Below are positions 30,688 through 45,893 of a stretch of DNA of 64,000 nucleotides, in pieces. The DNA comes from Theristus sp. LFF4_11. Its lineage: Eukaryota; Nematoda; Chromadorea; Monhysterida; Xyalidae. Each line of letters opens with the position of its first letter. The first letter of the stretch is position 1. The stretch covers positions 1 through 64,000 of the forward strand of contig JASANC010001587.1 of NCBI GenBank assembly GCA_030248135.1, given 5' to 3'. The position numbers were made by a program, and so were the translations under genes. The notes beneath the pieces were generated by a model that saw nothing but the letters and a program-made list of their open reading frames with translations, had not been told where the DNA came from and made no database searches.

Positions 30688-33600
30688 TCACAGTCCCTTT
30701 GCGCTTTTACCAAGCAACGCAAGGTTCGAGTGCACCAGTTCAAGGTTCGGATCAAGTTTCAGCGCGAGTCGATACTGACGATCGGCTAGGCCAAATCGTT
30801 TCCATCGGTGGTAGAGAACACCTGAGTGATTGATAATAGAAATCATTCATGGTCTGTGAGTCGAGTCACTGACAAAAACAGGCTACTACCGTCCACAACT
30901 AGCACTAAAATCAAACTAAAATCAATCAAAAGTTTCTCAGTGGTTGCCTCAAATCAAAAGAATAAGGGACCGATTGGCTGCACGCACTAGACAGAAAAAA
31001 CTGTGAGTCGGCCACCACGGCTACTCTAACCGACCATCGGTACAAAAATAACAAAACAAATGTGGAAATCAGTGTCGTTGGGTGTTCAATCAGATTCAGC
31101 TGGACACACCAAGCGCACCTAGATTCGCAAAGCTGCTAGCGGTCGGCTGCCGTTCGAGCGCTTTGAGCAGCTGGCGTTCAGCCTCGTTGAAACGTCCAAG
31201 TTTTGCGAGACACGAGCCGAACGTCGCCAACACGGCCGCGTCGTCGCCGAGCGCACGCAATGCCCGGGGCGCCACCGAGTGCACAACTGTCTCGCAGTCG
31301 CCGAGCTCATCCAGCAGCACCAACCGATTGATCCACGCCTTTCGATGGGCCGGCTGCAGATCGGTGGCGTTTGTCCAACAGGTCAGCGCTTGCGAGTGAC
31401 GATGCGCTGCGAGATACAGGTTGCCCAGGTTGTAGTGGCAGTCAGCGTGATGCGGGCGTTGCGACAGTGAACGACGATACGCAGACTCCGCCTCGGCCGT
31501 TTGATTCTGCGCCGCGAGCACAATGCCGAGGTTCATCCAGGCGGTCGCGAAGTCCGGTCTGGACAAAAGAATGTGTGTTTCATTGTCGGGTATAAAAGAA
31601 AAAAGGTGCTTTTGTTATTCTGGAACTGAATCTCACCGAATTCGAACGGCCTTCCGCAGCAGCACACCGGCCTCGCTGAACTGACCACGTTTCTCGAGAA
31701 TGTTTGCCAGATTGTTCATTGCCTGCTCGTACGTTGGGTTTAGTCTGTAAAAAGACAGCATCACAAAATGTGACAGAACGCAGAACGCAAACAAGCACAA
31801 AACTTCACGGAAGAAGGTGAAACGCACTTCAAAGCCAGTCTGTACCGCTCCTCCGCGAATCGCTCATCACCGGTGTCAGCTAGCACTTTTGCTAGATTAT
31901 AGTGAACTTTAGCATTGTTCGGGCAGACGCGCGCGCCACTCGTGTACAACTGAATCTCGTCACCCCACTCGGTGCTCCTCTGCAACAAAATAGATTTGCT
32001 TTGTTTTCGATTCATGAACAATGACGCTGATGCGAGCAACTCTTTCAAGTCTGATTTTAACAAAGCAGACGAACCAGAAACGATTTGTACGCAAAGGAGA
32101 CTAGCAGCACAGTGAGCAACGTGAGGAAATGCTCTCTGAACCATCGCAGCGACTGAGCGTTACGAGCAAGATGCCGAAAGAGACGCTCAATGGCAACGGC
32201 CGACAACAGGCAGAACCCAATAGAAGGAATGTACAACACGCGCTCAGCAAGCACGAAGCCGACGCGAACGAACAGGTTGCTCGCTGGCAGGAACGGCAGC
32301 ACCAGCAACATTGCAGAAGCTGTCAGCAACCTGCATTGAAATTCACTTGAATCAACTCATTCCTCCATGTTGCACAGTGAAAAGCAATGAACGAACTGCA
32401 ATTCTGCAAATCAAGATGACACAAGTTTACAGTTAGTTGTTGAATCCATATTTAGTCAACATTCACTGTTAAAACACCCACATACCTAGTTTGTGGTGTC
32501 ATCCTAGTTTTTGAGCATTGCACCAAATGAAACACAGCGAACAGAACGGCCAAATCAACGGCAACGATAATGAGCAATCGGAGATCAGTGGATTGTTCGA
32601 TCAGGGGCACACAGCCCATGCTGTAGTCGAAACACAACTCGGACGGATTCAATAGCAGCCATGCGTTCAGGATGTACAAGTAATTGTAGTTGAGCACCTA
32701 TAACAAAAACAAAAAATGTTCACCGACATCTCAGTACGATCTACTGATATTATCTCTCAGCGACAAACAAACCCGAAATATAAGCGAATCCATGAACGAT
32801 GCGGGATTATCGAGCGCCGTGAACGTTGGTGTGCTGAAGCCCATCAGCCAGAATCGAACGAACGCAACAGTGACACCACAGATGACCATCGTGCACAGAC
32901 GCGTGGCAAGATGCAACAGAGCTGACACCTGAAAAAAAAACATTTGCAACTGAAATGAATTGACTGATTTGAAAAATATTCAGTTGCTTGCAAAACAAGC
33001 TCAGAACTGCTGCCGACGCACATACCTGATCACCATTGTCCTCTTCACATTGATTGTTATTCTGAATGTCCGCGAAACGACGTGCTCTGCTCTCTCGTAG
33101 CTTCTGCCAGTCCACGCTGCACAGCGTCTCCATCAAGTCGAAGCCGATGTTGACTGCCTGACAGCCAGAGGACAAGCAATTTGTTTTAAAAACACGTTTC
33201 ATTATCACTTGCAAATTCACACGTTTACTCAAAAGAAATCGCATGCGATTGTGCTGGAGAGATTGTCTGTTTGCCGTTCCAAAATATAATCCATTTTACA
33301 AGATGCATTGGCCAGATGAACAAAAAAGAACGTCAGACCGTGGACAAGAAACAACGCCTCAACTGTATCACTCACAAGCACTGTGACTGCTTGCTCTTTG
33401 AAGAAGACTCCAACGGATGCAAAGACACACGAGGCAATGCCGCACGAAGCGCCCGACAGTGTTGCGCTTTGTTGATCTCGACATTCTGCTGTTGCTTTTC
33501 GTCGCCATTTTGAATGAAACAGAAAGGACAGCACAAAACACAACGCTGATAGCAGCTCGGCACGGCCAGTCACGTTCGCTACCTGAACAAAATGGTTTCA

Positions 33601-36600
33601 CTGAGAAAAAATGTGTATAACTAGCCTGTTTACAGCTTATTACGGGCAAGGACAACCAAAGTATTAGATACACAGTGGCAAAAAAGGTGAATTTCGAGTG
33701 GTTGCGTGCTGTCCCCACGCATTCTATTTGTGATCACGATATCGATGACGTGTCTTTATGACAATTCAATCGACTTACACATTCTGCGTGGATCGGGTGA
33801 ACGGCAAACAGCAGCGCAGCCACACTGTTGACGAACGAACACTGCACGGGGTCAGCGTTATTGACAGCGTCGAACAAGTCCACCATCAACGTTGACACGA
33901 TTGCATGCAGCACAATGTTGACTACGTGGAAACCAACGGGCGATCCGTGCAAACGGTGATTCAGGCTGAAATAAAAGTTGAAATGTTAAATTTTAGAATC
34001 GAGCCGATTAAGGCGTTTTCTTGTCGTGTTTCATGATTTTGTATGACGTCAACCCTTCCACCAACGTCCCATTGGAGATGCAGAATAAAACAAGGTTTCA
34101 ATAAACAAACACACACATTCCATCCTATACTGCGTTCAATAATCTGTTTCAGTAATCAAATTACGAACACTATAGTTGTTTCAATAAAATGACAACATTA
34201 ACAAACGGCATATTGGTTCACGTGTCAATGTGCCTGATCGGAACACACAGGGGTAACCGCTGTTGGGCATTGTAAAGCGCCCTAATTGCATACAAATACG
34301 CAATACTGACCGCCGATCAGCCACGGCGAAATGATAAAACTGACACACAGATGTGACAATATTACTCCCAGAAGGCATTATTAGTATGGTGGCATCGGCA
34401 TGTGCACCCAATGCTCTTCTGGCTGGAATTCAATTGCCCATGAACCTACGCCGAAGCCGACAACTCGTGTGTGTTCAATATTTGCTGCTACCTCAGCTCA
34501 AAATATGACTGCGTTCAAGTCAGCACTTCAAACTGGATCGCAGTGTTTTGCAACAAACTGAAGATTCCCTCGCAGACGTAGAAAAATAATTATGTTCGTA
34601 TCATCACAATATTACATCAAAAGCAAATAATACAATTCACTAGTATGCAAGACACGCCTTATTAGAAACACACCCATTGAAAAGCAGCAAAACAACCTTT
34701 AATACCATTCATTTATGGAAAGTGCATTAAAAATATCAGAAATGAACACAATTTAGTACCTTTGAAACACAATTTCGGCGCCAGCTTTTGAGTTCAATAG
34801 CGTCTCGAGGCTAATGCATGATGCTCACGATAACCCATGATTTACGGTGTCTAATGACAGTCAGTGACCCTCTGAGTGCTTACCTGTGCAGGCTAAAAGG
34901 CTTTTCACCCCTTAAGCTAGAAAACGCATCACACAGCACCCTAATCACCCCCGCAAAGCCAACGAGGCGTGAAATATTACGGCCATTACATTGGTCAACG
35001 CATTTCAGTTGGACAGTATCGAATTATTGTATTATCGTTGTTGAAAAATGTGAAATACGCGCGACACAGTGCGTAATGTGGCGTAAGCAAGGCGTTCGAA
35101 CGCATGTGTCAATAAAAATGCTCATAAATGCGCGCGCAAATTATTGCGATGCACACACATTTTTCTGGTGAGACTGAATGCGGCATGCCTAATGGCATAT
35201 GGCTGAAGAAAGAAAACGTCTGAAGATTTATGCTTATGACATGGCACTTATCACGCCTCTCAGAACGGATGCGAAGCGAAAACAAAACCAAAAACGCGTA
35301 ATATTGCCACTGACAACGTGTGTCTGTTTTCTGATGTGAACGTTGCTTACGAGACCCCATTGGCATTGGTTTTTTGCCAATTTTTTTATTCATAACTCTG
35401 ATTCAGCAAAAATGCATCACTTGAACACCCAAATCATTCGGCCCTGCACTCAGACAGAATCATCGGGGTCAACTGACTGTAAATTGAACACCACGACTGG
35501 TGCAAAAGCAAACATTAGCTTTGTCAAGAATCTGGGAGCCACCAATTTGGTTTTCTTTGCGTGATGCTTGTTAATGAGCACTTTGCTGAGAAAGGGTCAC
35601 CAAGCTTGCTCCTTGGTTTGTAAACATGTAAATCGTTTGAACCATCCACTGCAACTTTTTTTGCATATTGCATTTGAATGCATTGGTTTACTTCTCGACG
35701 TTTCTTAAGCTGCCCCGCAACACCACTCACTCAAGCTCATAACTGTCCTTTCACAATACTTTCAACCAAATCCAAAGAATCCAAAGTCACAGCAAAAATT
35801 TCAGTTAGTCACACAAATATGGGAAAAAGTTACTTCATCACCAGCTTCTGCATCATTTTAAAATCCGGAACAAGCATAATCCCACAGCTAGCACTGATTT
35901 ATATGCTCGCTTGAAAACATGATTGCTTCGATTTGTCACTTCTTCATTCGGTCGGTATGATAAAGTGAAATCGGAAAATCCCCTGAGCAACTCGACACAC
36001 ATGGCACGGTGTCGAAAAGTGACACGTTAAAATATAGTCGTTTCCATTTGGAGAGGAAAAGAAAATTGTTCTTTTCTCAAATAACGTCAGACGGATCAAG
36101 CGGCTGGTATGTGCGCGATAGATTTGGTTGCTTGGTAGACAGGAGGGAGACTGTACATTTGCACACACATTCAAATTTTTAAATGAAAGACGGGAAACGC
36201 TGTGTTCAGGCAAGAACGTTCATGTCTGCCCCTTTCTTGAGCAGAGAAATCAAATCGGAAATACCACAACATCGCGAAACTCCCGAAATATGTACATAAG
36301 CAGCATTAAAAATAGGCACGGTGTTTTCTCACGTTTTAGACATTCGGTAGCCATAATCACACAAATCAAAGAAACTAATGCGAAAAATCGCGGGTGCGTA
36401 ACATTCTGAAATTGAAACTAATGGGGCGCAACCAGCGAACACCACAGCAACGTTTCAAACGTTTTCTGTGTTGGCGGGCGATACAACTGCACAGTAGCAA
36501 AAGTGTCATTGCCATTTCACGCTTCTTGCGTTTAAGATCGTATATTTGCTGAAGGTCAAATTGAGGTTGACCAAAGGTTTCGAGAGACATCCAATCAAGG

Positions 36601-37044
36601 TATTACACACTTCATTCAGTTAACGATTAGCAATAGTCAACATGACAGACAGCCCTCATAACCAAATCTTCACCGGAATCAATCAAAAGCTGGCGCAACG
36701 AACCGAAACGTCAGCGTTGTGAGTGGGCGATACGATTTGTGCGAGTGATTCGAGCGAATGTCGTTGCCCCAGTAGTCGTGCGCGAACGTGCGCCACCAGG
36801 CGCCGGTGGATCCGGTGACGTCGTCGTTGTTGACGATCGTCTCCGCGTCGTCGAACACGAAGCGTCCATTCCAGCTGGGCACGTACACGAGCACGGACAC
36901 CACGAACAGCACCGCACGGAGGCGCCATCGATTCGTGCGCAACCAGTCAAACAACGACAACGACGGTCGCTCGTACTCGCAACAGTGCTTGTACGACGGG
37001 CGTGGCTGCTGCTGCTGCCTGCTCGGTGCTTTTTGCGGGCGCAT
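30688..37044 (-). CDS. TMTC family transmembrane O-mannosyltransferase with TPR repeats, complete
   Basis: TMTC proteins are ER membrane enzymes that O-mannosylate cadherin-type domains. Eleven exons (minus): 37044-36704, 33965-33779, 33582-33376, 33157-33026, 32928-32773, 32697-32486, 32330-32075, 31979-31828, 31744-31637, 31558-31119, 30821-30688; every junction keeps phase; 774 aa. N-terminal helix then [18 protein letters not shown] and [12 protein letters not shown] (GT-C acidic loop), [57 protein letters not shown] (DUF1736 region), [32 protein letters not shown]. The C-terminus has about eight TPRs ([57 protein letters not shown]). Intron 1 is 2.7 kb with nothing recognised; AATAAA on the minus strand at ~30530-30525. 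The paralogue (1-4) is not assigned. Confidence 0.93.
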
Positions 37045-40000
37045 TCTGGTGAAAGAAATTGTCTAGTCTGGCTCGATGCTTGAAGGAATCATTGTCGGTC
37101 GAGTCGTCGCGGTGTGTCGAATCAAGGACTGTTCGGTCGAATCTCTTGGGCTCCTGAACTGATTTTAAATACAGATGATTTTTGAAAAATCAACACATGA
37201 ATCAGAAATCAGCAAATCGCACCGCTTTGATGACACACCCACAAAGACACACAAACGGGGGGAACGCGCACGACGGGCGGTAACAACAACCAACAGCAAT
37301 GAAGCACATGGACGAAATGAACGCTGTGAACAGCCATTATTATTACAGCTTAATGATGATCAGCACATTTATTGAGGTTATTAACACAAGAGCTGCGACC
37401 GCATGTGTATCAAAAATAATGCTGCACACTCTCTCGAAAAAGAAAGCACAGATAATGGAGTGCGACGAAATCAGAGTCTTTCATGATGCCTCTTCAATAA
37501 TTGTGTATTTTATATCGATGATTAGAGACAGAGGAGGGTCTGAAAACAAACCGACACCCCGCGCGAACAGAATCCCACGGGCACGATTATGGATGATGAA
37601 TCCTTGTGTGCATGTATACAGTATATGTAAGCGGCTTTTTGATGCTTGACAGCTTGCTGAGTACATCGTGGTGAAACTCAAGTGTTCTTTTATGTCAGCT
37701 TTTTCAAGATGCGATGACACATTTTAAAGTTAGCAGTTCCGTTCGCAACGCTTCGAACGGCACCGAGTTTTTCGTTTTTCTGCTTTCGAAGCACAGCTAC
37801 ACAAAGTTCAACCCTGAAAGCGATGCATTATTTACACCGAGAAACAATTTTGCCAGCGCTATAACAAAATAATGGGAGAAAGAAAAACAAGCGTCGCTAA
37901 AAGGCGATTAACTAAAGATTTACTTTCACCCATCGATTCATGAAAATGCACCCATCGATTCAGAGGGACAAAAACGTAAGATTTAACAGTACGCAAAGAA
38001 TGACGCCAGAAACTACGGAAAGCATCTGCGCATTCAGAAGGAACACTTTCGCACAAAAGGTACATGGCAATTATTACCATAGTAATCTTCAAACACCAAC
38101 GTATTCGTCAAAGAAAACCGTTATTAGCTAAAAACAAGCCTCCTGCGGCGAAAAAAAAAACTAAAAGCGTTGTAGGAGGTCTTAGAAAATCATCCGTAAT
38201 CATAATCTGAATAAATCCGTCACCACCGTCAACAACTGCACGCATTTTCAAATGTGAAAAAGCCGCAGCTTATGGCACCGTTGCAGGAGAAAATATGAAA
38301 CGACTAAAAATAAGAATGTGTAAGCGTGCGTGATTCAAGCAAATAAGCAAACAACACCGATGATGCCTTAGAAGCAACGCGTAGAAGCAAAGACATGATC
38401 TACATTCACAGCTTATGTGATCTTGGATGGAGCTCAGTGAATAAACATTTGCCAACTCAAAGGTTCTTTATTTGCAGCGGCTAAATGCACAATAACAACA
38501 GTGCTGTATGAACGTTTGTATGTTTATTATTCTTGGGCGGCATTTCAATATTTGTGTTGGAACTTGACACCAACACAACGTCAAAGCCATTTTCTTACAT
38601 CGGTAACTGTACATCTCCTGTTTCAGCAAACATGGGCGCGCCATATTGCACATTATAATTGGCTTTCACTCTTGCAAAATCGCATAAATCTGCCAAAGTA
38701 AATCGGCACAAGCGAGCTTCATAATGGCGCCATCGCAAAGTTTGCGAATGCCACAGAAAGAGTGATGATTTGTTGCTACACGTTTGCTGTTTATGTTCCA
38801 TTGCAGCTTAGTATGGTGCTGTAGGTAGAGTTGGATGAAATGCAATGATCGATGTCAACTGAGCATCGACATAACTCACAACAGACACACCGTATATTAT
38901 AATCAACGGTTATGCACTGTGACAGCTATATACCGTTCAATTTGCTACGTTATTACTAAAAACGATAATGCCTACATGTAAACTGTGTATTTAGACTTCC
39001 GTTTCAACCACAACTCCATCTCGGAAAAGCTACATTGTACAGTTACGTTTAGACGAGTCCAGGTGGTGGTTAAAAGCGCCAGGATACAGGAAACGTCCAT
39101 CAATCACTATATTTCACAAAGCAGTTTATCAGCCAGCACTAATGTGCATGCACTTTAACAGAGCAACTAAACTTTGCTTTTGAACGCCACTTTGGTTTGA
39201 GCCGACCTTCGCAAAGCGACGTTGGAATTCGGATACAAAATATGTAAAATGAGCAGGGCACATTATTCTTTGAAAAGTTACTTTATCTTGGGGTTGCGCG
39301 ACAACGGTTTTTGCGATGTAAAAAAGTTTCTTGCGCCCGCCAGATCGCTGGATTCCATGTTGAATGACAACTGCAGAAAGCATGAAACAATAACAAAACC
39401 ACAGATGCATGAAAAAAGATCGCAGAACGAGATACGGGCGTTAAAAAGTCTAAATAAGCCGCTCCTGCCGCTTGGGAACAGTTTCGGCACTATACCACAT
39501 AACCAACAAACACAGAAGACGCCTGAGACGCGACTTCAACAAGCCAAAATGGTAATACTCACGCAGAAATGTACACGGCTGCCCACAAGGGTGTATAAAA
39601 ATATTGCTTGGCGCACATGCATCAAGATCGCCTTTCACCATCGTATATACAATCGTAAATCGTAACACTTGAAATTGCGCGCCAAATCGAATGGCGACTA
39701 ATCGCCTTTCATGACGGCAAATGGAAATCCTATGGACAAATTTTCAGTAGTACTAGACTGGAGTGAATACCGTACACATGCCCAGTCGATGCTGAAAGGC
39801 AATCGAGTTTGATAGCGAGAACGCTAATAATCATAACGCATGTTTCTGGAAGAGGCGGAGTGTTACATGCGTGGCGCAACGATACGATGAGTACTATTGA
39901 GACTAATGGCGCCCAGGCACCGACACTGCGGTTGCATCCCACAACAGTGCCATACTCTCAATTTGTGTCATACAGAGATGATAAATTTTTGTCAGTCCGC

Positions 40001-43000
40001 CGCATGCGTATCTCTTCTGATCGGACACAATCAACATCGGGCGTATAAGTTTGAAAACTGCAACAAGTTTTCTCGTGATGAGCGCATGAGAGCATTTTCG
40101 TATTACTGCCCTCCAAGAGTAGGCACACTGTCTAGCAACAACGTCCGTCGACGTCACTCAAAAACTAAGAAACTGAAAATCTAATATTCACGTCGCAAAT
40201 GATGTGAACGTACGATGCAGATTAGTCGGACGAACCATGGCCTGATGGCCGAACCGCAAGCGGTGGTGGTCACACGCACACACAGTTTAGTGTCATTATA
40301 TTTCATTATTATGACAAAGAACGCATGTTGGCAAGCGGCAACAATTCTGCGCAATAGAAATATCTTTTCTCGCAAAACTTTCGCGCAATTTATGTCATAA
40401 ACCCAGTGAAAATGATGCGCATATGTAATTGGTAGTCGCACACAAATATGAGTTGTGACTAACGAACACGGATGTTGGCCAGGACGAACGTTGATTATGC
40501 GCCATATTAGAAGCTCAGTTGTGATTTGACGCCTTGTGCGCTGCACGGGAAACGCAATTGGCTATGCCCTTTTTGGTAGTTCCTGTGTGCCCACAAAATC
40601 AGCGCAACATTGTCGGACGTTTTACCGAACAGTGCATATTCATCCATGCATAATGCGGTTCATCATTACTTGTTGCGAACAAAATCTGTGCACTTGGGCA
40701 TGTGTATGAAATGTGGCAGCAACAGTTTCGTGAGAAAACAGGAAAAACGGCAGCGGAATCGGATTATTTGGGAACACTGTGGTGTCTGTCGAACGAGACT
40801 GACATTCGAATCAAGGCACTCAACCGTGTGTGCACTTCAATTCAGCTTCGGTCATGCGATGTTTGAGCCAATAAGCTGATCTTACGTCATTTGGTTGAAA
40901 ATGACAATCATACATTATGTATGGAGCATTAGCTTTTGATGTCTTTCGTCGCCGACAAATCACGGTGTACGTAGTACGCTTTTAGCAATGAAAATTGACT
41001 CACCGGAAAAACAACAATAAATTATATCCTTTCATGTGTTTTTACGCGTGAAAGAAAAGGAAAATTTGCAGGCCGCGGTTACTATTTTTGTTTTAAAACC
41101 TCAGGAAAAAACGGTACTTTCGCACCAGCTTCAATAAAAAATGTGCTAATGCAACGAATCAGTGACTATACGATCATTGGAGAGAGCGAGGACGCCCGGC
41201 TGTCTGCAGCGGAACCCACATTTTCCACGAAATACGCTAACTGTTTGTCGTAAATCACGAGCGCAATAAACACACGCGCTGCGGTGACCGGCTTCCACGC
41301 GCGCTCGTTTTCTCCCGGTTCTTTTTTTACGAGTTTCAATGAGACCGCATTTCTGGAAAGCCGCAAAATTTCATTCTACCAGAGGAGAGAATACGTAAAA
41401 TAATTATTTCAGCCATGGAAACAGATCAGGATGCAATCGGATCGATCGAAAACTGATGCGCAAGCGCAAGCGAACGAGAGATAAAAAATATTTTGTACCT
41501 GCATCTTCCTAAGAAACAAATAAGGAAATCTTAGTTTTCACGCTTTGATGCATGACTTGAATGAACATAAGACCAGAAATCTGTTTGCAAAAAGTACACA
41601 AGTTCAATCGAGATGGTCCAGCCCTGGTAACGCATGCAGACTTTTTCTTTCACTCTTTGAAAGCAAATTGAGTGTGTAGACTAGTGGTCACGCGATCAAA
41701 CGATAAAAGATTGTACTTGGCACTCATTTATTACGACAGCTAGCACGGCGCAGCTAATGGACCATGAGCAACAACACAGCACTGCAACAGCAAATCACAA
41801 CAAACCGATCGACTTGCGCTGACAGTGTGACACACGCAACCACAGGAATGTACCCGTGCCCAGAAAAAATCAGCGGAATGTGCGACAAAAACAGTGAACT
41901 CGGCAGTGAACGAACACGCACCAAACAGAATAATAATAATAATAATAAGCGGCAAAGGTTGCGCAAGGGGTTGAGCGAATGTTGAAAAAACTCTCATTAA
42001 CGTTGTATTGAATTTTTTTTCCGATGCCGCAATTTATCCGCGCTCAAACACACCCAACACTGGATGTTCTTTATTACATCAAGCATCGGCAGCGGTTTTT
42101 TCTCTGCGCCGCAATTTTAGTCCGGTCACGATGCATGATTAGGCAAACAAACGTGTGCTCTGAAACGCACCGCTCGGTGTGCTCACAGAAAAAAACGCTA
42201 GAATTAGGAAAGATATGAAATCTAACCCAAGAAACGAGCAAATGACGTGCGGAATGAACATGTGAGCGAATGTAAGATACGAACGAGAAAAAAGTTTGCA
42301 GACGAATAGCAGAATGAACCAGCCGACAAAACAAAAGATGGTCAGCTTTCAGAGAAAATCCATTCAAGAATATATTGCCATTTATTTTCTTCTGTATTGC
42401 ATTGTATTTCTAAAATGCGAAAATGCAATTTTGCCATTGGCCACACACACACACACGAGCAAAACATGGCCGGTGGGAATATAAACACTTTCTACTTTTA
42501 TGTTTCACAATTCTCTTTGGCCGCCGGAGATATATGTTCTCAGATTGAAAATTTGCATCGAATCTTTTTCTTCGAGCCTTAATTGATTCTGTACACACAT
42601 TCTGAACACTTGTGATGCTACATTGTAACCAGAAGCTAACTTTAATTCAAATAATCTGGCCTGGCTCAAAGCACACTCCGTACATCTTGAAATGGTTCAT
42701 AAAATGCAAAAATCTGTGGCATCCAAAACTTATTGAAGCTGAATTTCCAAAATTTCTTCCATAACTACAGGGTGTCCTAAAACACATGACAAAAGTAAAA
42801 TGGCTCGTGCGGTCGACTGGTTGCATGTAAAGCCATAAAAAACACATATAGAACCACACAACAATTTTTTTATGCTACTCAAATGTACTACTAAATTTGA
42901 ATAACTAGTGTTCACTTAATTTTGACTCAAATTGTTTGCTCAAATTTGTGTTCACTCAAATAGTGTAAAGTGTATAGCGATATGCCAGCAGCCGTAAAAT

Positions 43001-45490
43001 AACAAAACTTAAAAATGAAAAGGCACAACCACTGGCGAAAAGAAGAAAATAAAAAGGCAATTCATTCCAACAATTTTGTGTCGTCGACACAACTCAGCAA
43101 CTGAATTCAACACAATTCTGTTGAATAAGGCAGCACAACAACAATCGAAAATTGAGTGTGCCCCAACAATACATGCAAAGATTGTTCAAAAGATATGGCG
43201 TGACGATGAAGAACGAAATCGCATGTGCGAGGCCATTTCTCGCGTGTTTCATGGCACGGCACACAATGGATATTCAACAACAAACGTCTTCAACAGACTC
43301 GCACTCAACACAATTCTGGTTGTGTCACAACAGTGGCTGGCTCGATTGAGTACGGCAGTGCCCTGGCTGCAACACAAATTGATTGCATATTACGGTGTGA
43401 GTGTGACTGCGAAGCAACACTTATTCGGCTGAAGAATCGACGAAACTGAAGAAAAAAATGCCACCTTGGCTTAAAAAAGACTCAGTCAACTCAACAGGAA
43501 GCATAACTGATGAGTCATAAAAAAAGTTCGAGTGAACGACGCAAAAAAAACACGATGACAACATAAACACTTTATATGAACATAAAATTACACGATCTTA
43601 CGAGTGAAAAGAGACAATCGTCTTGCAAGAAATGTCATGATTGGCCGGAAAGACTTGGACTGCAACAAATAAATTGTGGAGAGGCACGGACGCGCGCACT
43701 TCAAGGTCGTTTTTGCAAGAAAAACAGGTGAGTAAGGAAAGGAAAAATCAAACTCTACATAACATCGGTCAAACCATGGAAAGGAACATGATCAATTGTA
43801 GTAACCAAAAACCAACAACAGGCGCTGAGCGCATACAAATGGGGATACAGCATTATTTGGACGAAAAACCAACCGAAATTATATGCATATCTTCGCATAT
43901 ACTTTGATGACGTGCATGTAAACAACAACGACAGCACGGCATGACACAAAGAAAAACCAAGAAAAAACGAGTCAGCGAGCATGGCTAAAATGAGGGAAAG
44001 AAAACAATTGAGTTCTAGACCAAAAGAGCGCAGAGAGTAGTAAAAATATTACTACTCTCACGGGGTCAATTCATGTGATTCTTTGCCCGTTATGCTGAAC
44101 TATTGCGGGTTGGGACAAGAAGCAAGCATTGTGGTGCTACGAAGTATCAACCTTTCAGTTGTCCACTGCACAGAATGGACTCCATCACAATGAGAATTTG
44201 TTCTTTTTGAGAACAACGACAAAAATTCTCTTCTCCATGTCTTTCATGACACGCACTCATTTTCTCAAGCCCATTGTTCCCGACAATCAGGTAGACTCCG
44301 ACACGAAACAGGAAAAAATAATTCCACGAATCTGTTTTTATTGCACCATGATTATCGCCGTTGTAAACACAAGATGACAGGAAAGGTGCGAGGTCCGGTT
44401 TTGTGCTCTGCACTTTTGGACACTACTGGATGGTTCGACACTTCCGTGGAAATTGGCCGGGTCAACGATAAATGTGCGCTCATACACGTTAATTCAAGAT
44501 GTACAAGGAACAACTAACAACTACGTCCTGTCAGAATTGTGTGAAATAAAAATGTCCCAATCCGTCGAATCATCGTGATCGTCGAAAGTGGACAAATTGT
44601 AGATCGATGACGATCAGAAAAAGAAACCATGTGAATGAACGGATGTTTGAAAACGACAAACTAAAAAATGCAAGAAAATTTTTGTTGGTCTCAAACGTTT
44701 TTGAACACAAGCTTCACTAAAGAGTCCTTTGTGACAATGACAAGAACACGATCCTCATTGCGCGGATAACGAGAAAAAAGTGTGTGAAAGACCACGCCGA
44801 TTAGCACGGGCAAGGTAACACGCTTTCCGTTCTAGCGTGTTGTAAATAATTGTAGTATACTATGTGTTACATGCTCAATTGCACATTATCGCACATAATC
44901 CATGTGAACACGGTTTACGGCGACGAGAAAGGGAATGCTGTGTCGAGGTCACCACCACAACAGTCATACCCATTTTGTGCCACAAGCTCCACCCAAATTG
45001 CTACGTGCAATGATTGATGTAAGAGCAAGAAAAAATGTCGCTGACACTAAGAACAACCAACAGGCTTTGAAGCAATATGCGGCAATAACGTTTGATCACT
45101 GACACACAGCAGTTTATGCCCGTGTGGTCAATGGTAAACATAGTGAAAACAGTTCGAAGCACACCTGAGAACTGAGAGGAGATAAGAGACGTCACCGTCA
45201 CACTTTTGGAGCAGCGTGGCACTGGCTAATCAAGGAGAAAAACGTTTACATTAAAAAAAAGCAGCATACTAGACTGCTGTTCACTGGCAAATAATTTACC
45301 TGTCCTGGATCCAATGAGGAAAGCAAGCAGAGTGAAATATGCAATACGGCTTCCTATCTTGCGGAGTTCTGCGTCCTGGAAAACCATTACACCTCACATT
45401 ATTTCACGATTTTTAAATTTTCAATCACCCCCTTCCCCTTGGCCAAAACCAGGAAGGCTCGAACACGGAAATTTCTGACAAAATACATAG
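37045..45490. other. Gene-poor intergenic region (8.4 kb)
   Basis: No exon chain, family match or transposon recognised. Many ORFs of 60-147 codons exist, but none has domain-like composition or splice context. The one possible exception is the zinc-ribbon-like ORF at 40610. Sequence is not notably repetitive: short CA and AAT runs at 42440 and 41930. It may hold regulatory sequence for TMTC, whose start is at the left edge. Confidence 0.5.
40610..40879 (+). CDS. Hypothetical ORF with CxxC...CxxC zinc-ribbon spacing
   Basis: 89 codons. The only feature is MCMKCGSNSF ... WEHCGVCRTRL, two CxxC knuckles 22 residues apart with a Lys/Arg-rich linker. This could be a single-exon small zinc-ribbon protein, a stray exon, or chance. 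No start context or neighbouring exons support it. Confidence 0.2.
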   Translation: MSDVLPNSAYSSMHNAVHHYLLRTKSVHLGMCMKCGSNSFVRKQEKRQRNRIIWEHCGVCRTRLTFESRHSTVCALQFSFGHAMFEPIS

Positions 45491-45495
45491 CAAAA

Positions 45496-45893
45496 AGTTG
45501 GACAAACGGAGATGGGCAGACAGATTTAGTAACGATCTTAGTATTACAGATTACAGAAGTTTGAAATTTTTTTCCTTCGTGAGGGGGTCAGGCAGCAGGA
45601 GGGACAGAACTGGCCACAGGGACAGAATCTGTAACCGGGACTTCAATTTGGACTGCGGCAAACCTGTAGTGCTCAGCAGCCTTGAAAACCATGAAAAATG
45701 CCAGTTAAGACGCGGAAACTTTTTGACACAAACAGTCGGACAAACACAGACAGGCTCTGCTGCAATCTTAGTATTCCAGAAACAGGTTTGCAATTTTTAC
45801 CTTCCTCGTCACCCACAGATAGGAGGGTGAAAACGGACAGCGGAACAAAACGGGATCCAATCTGTCACGTTCAGCTGCCCTCGAAAACCTTGC
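45496..45893. repeat. Diverged ~240-bp tandem duplication
   Basis: 45496-45692 and 45736-45893 share ordered blocks: ggacaaac(g/a), gatcttagtatt(a/c)cag, ttgaaattttt versus ttgcaattttt, ccttcgtgaggg versus ccttcctcgtcac, ggacag, cagcagccttgaaaacc versus cagctgccctcgaaaacc. Old duplication, non-coding. Confidence 0.5.

Noticed and set aside
41166..42600. Various 60-97 codon ORFs in the gene-poor region
   Set aside because: Composition and length expected by chance; no splice or family support.
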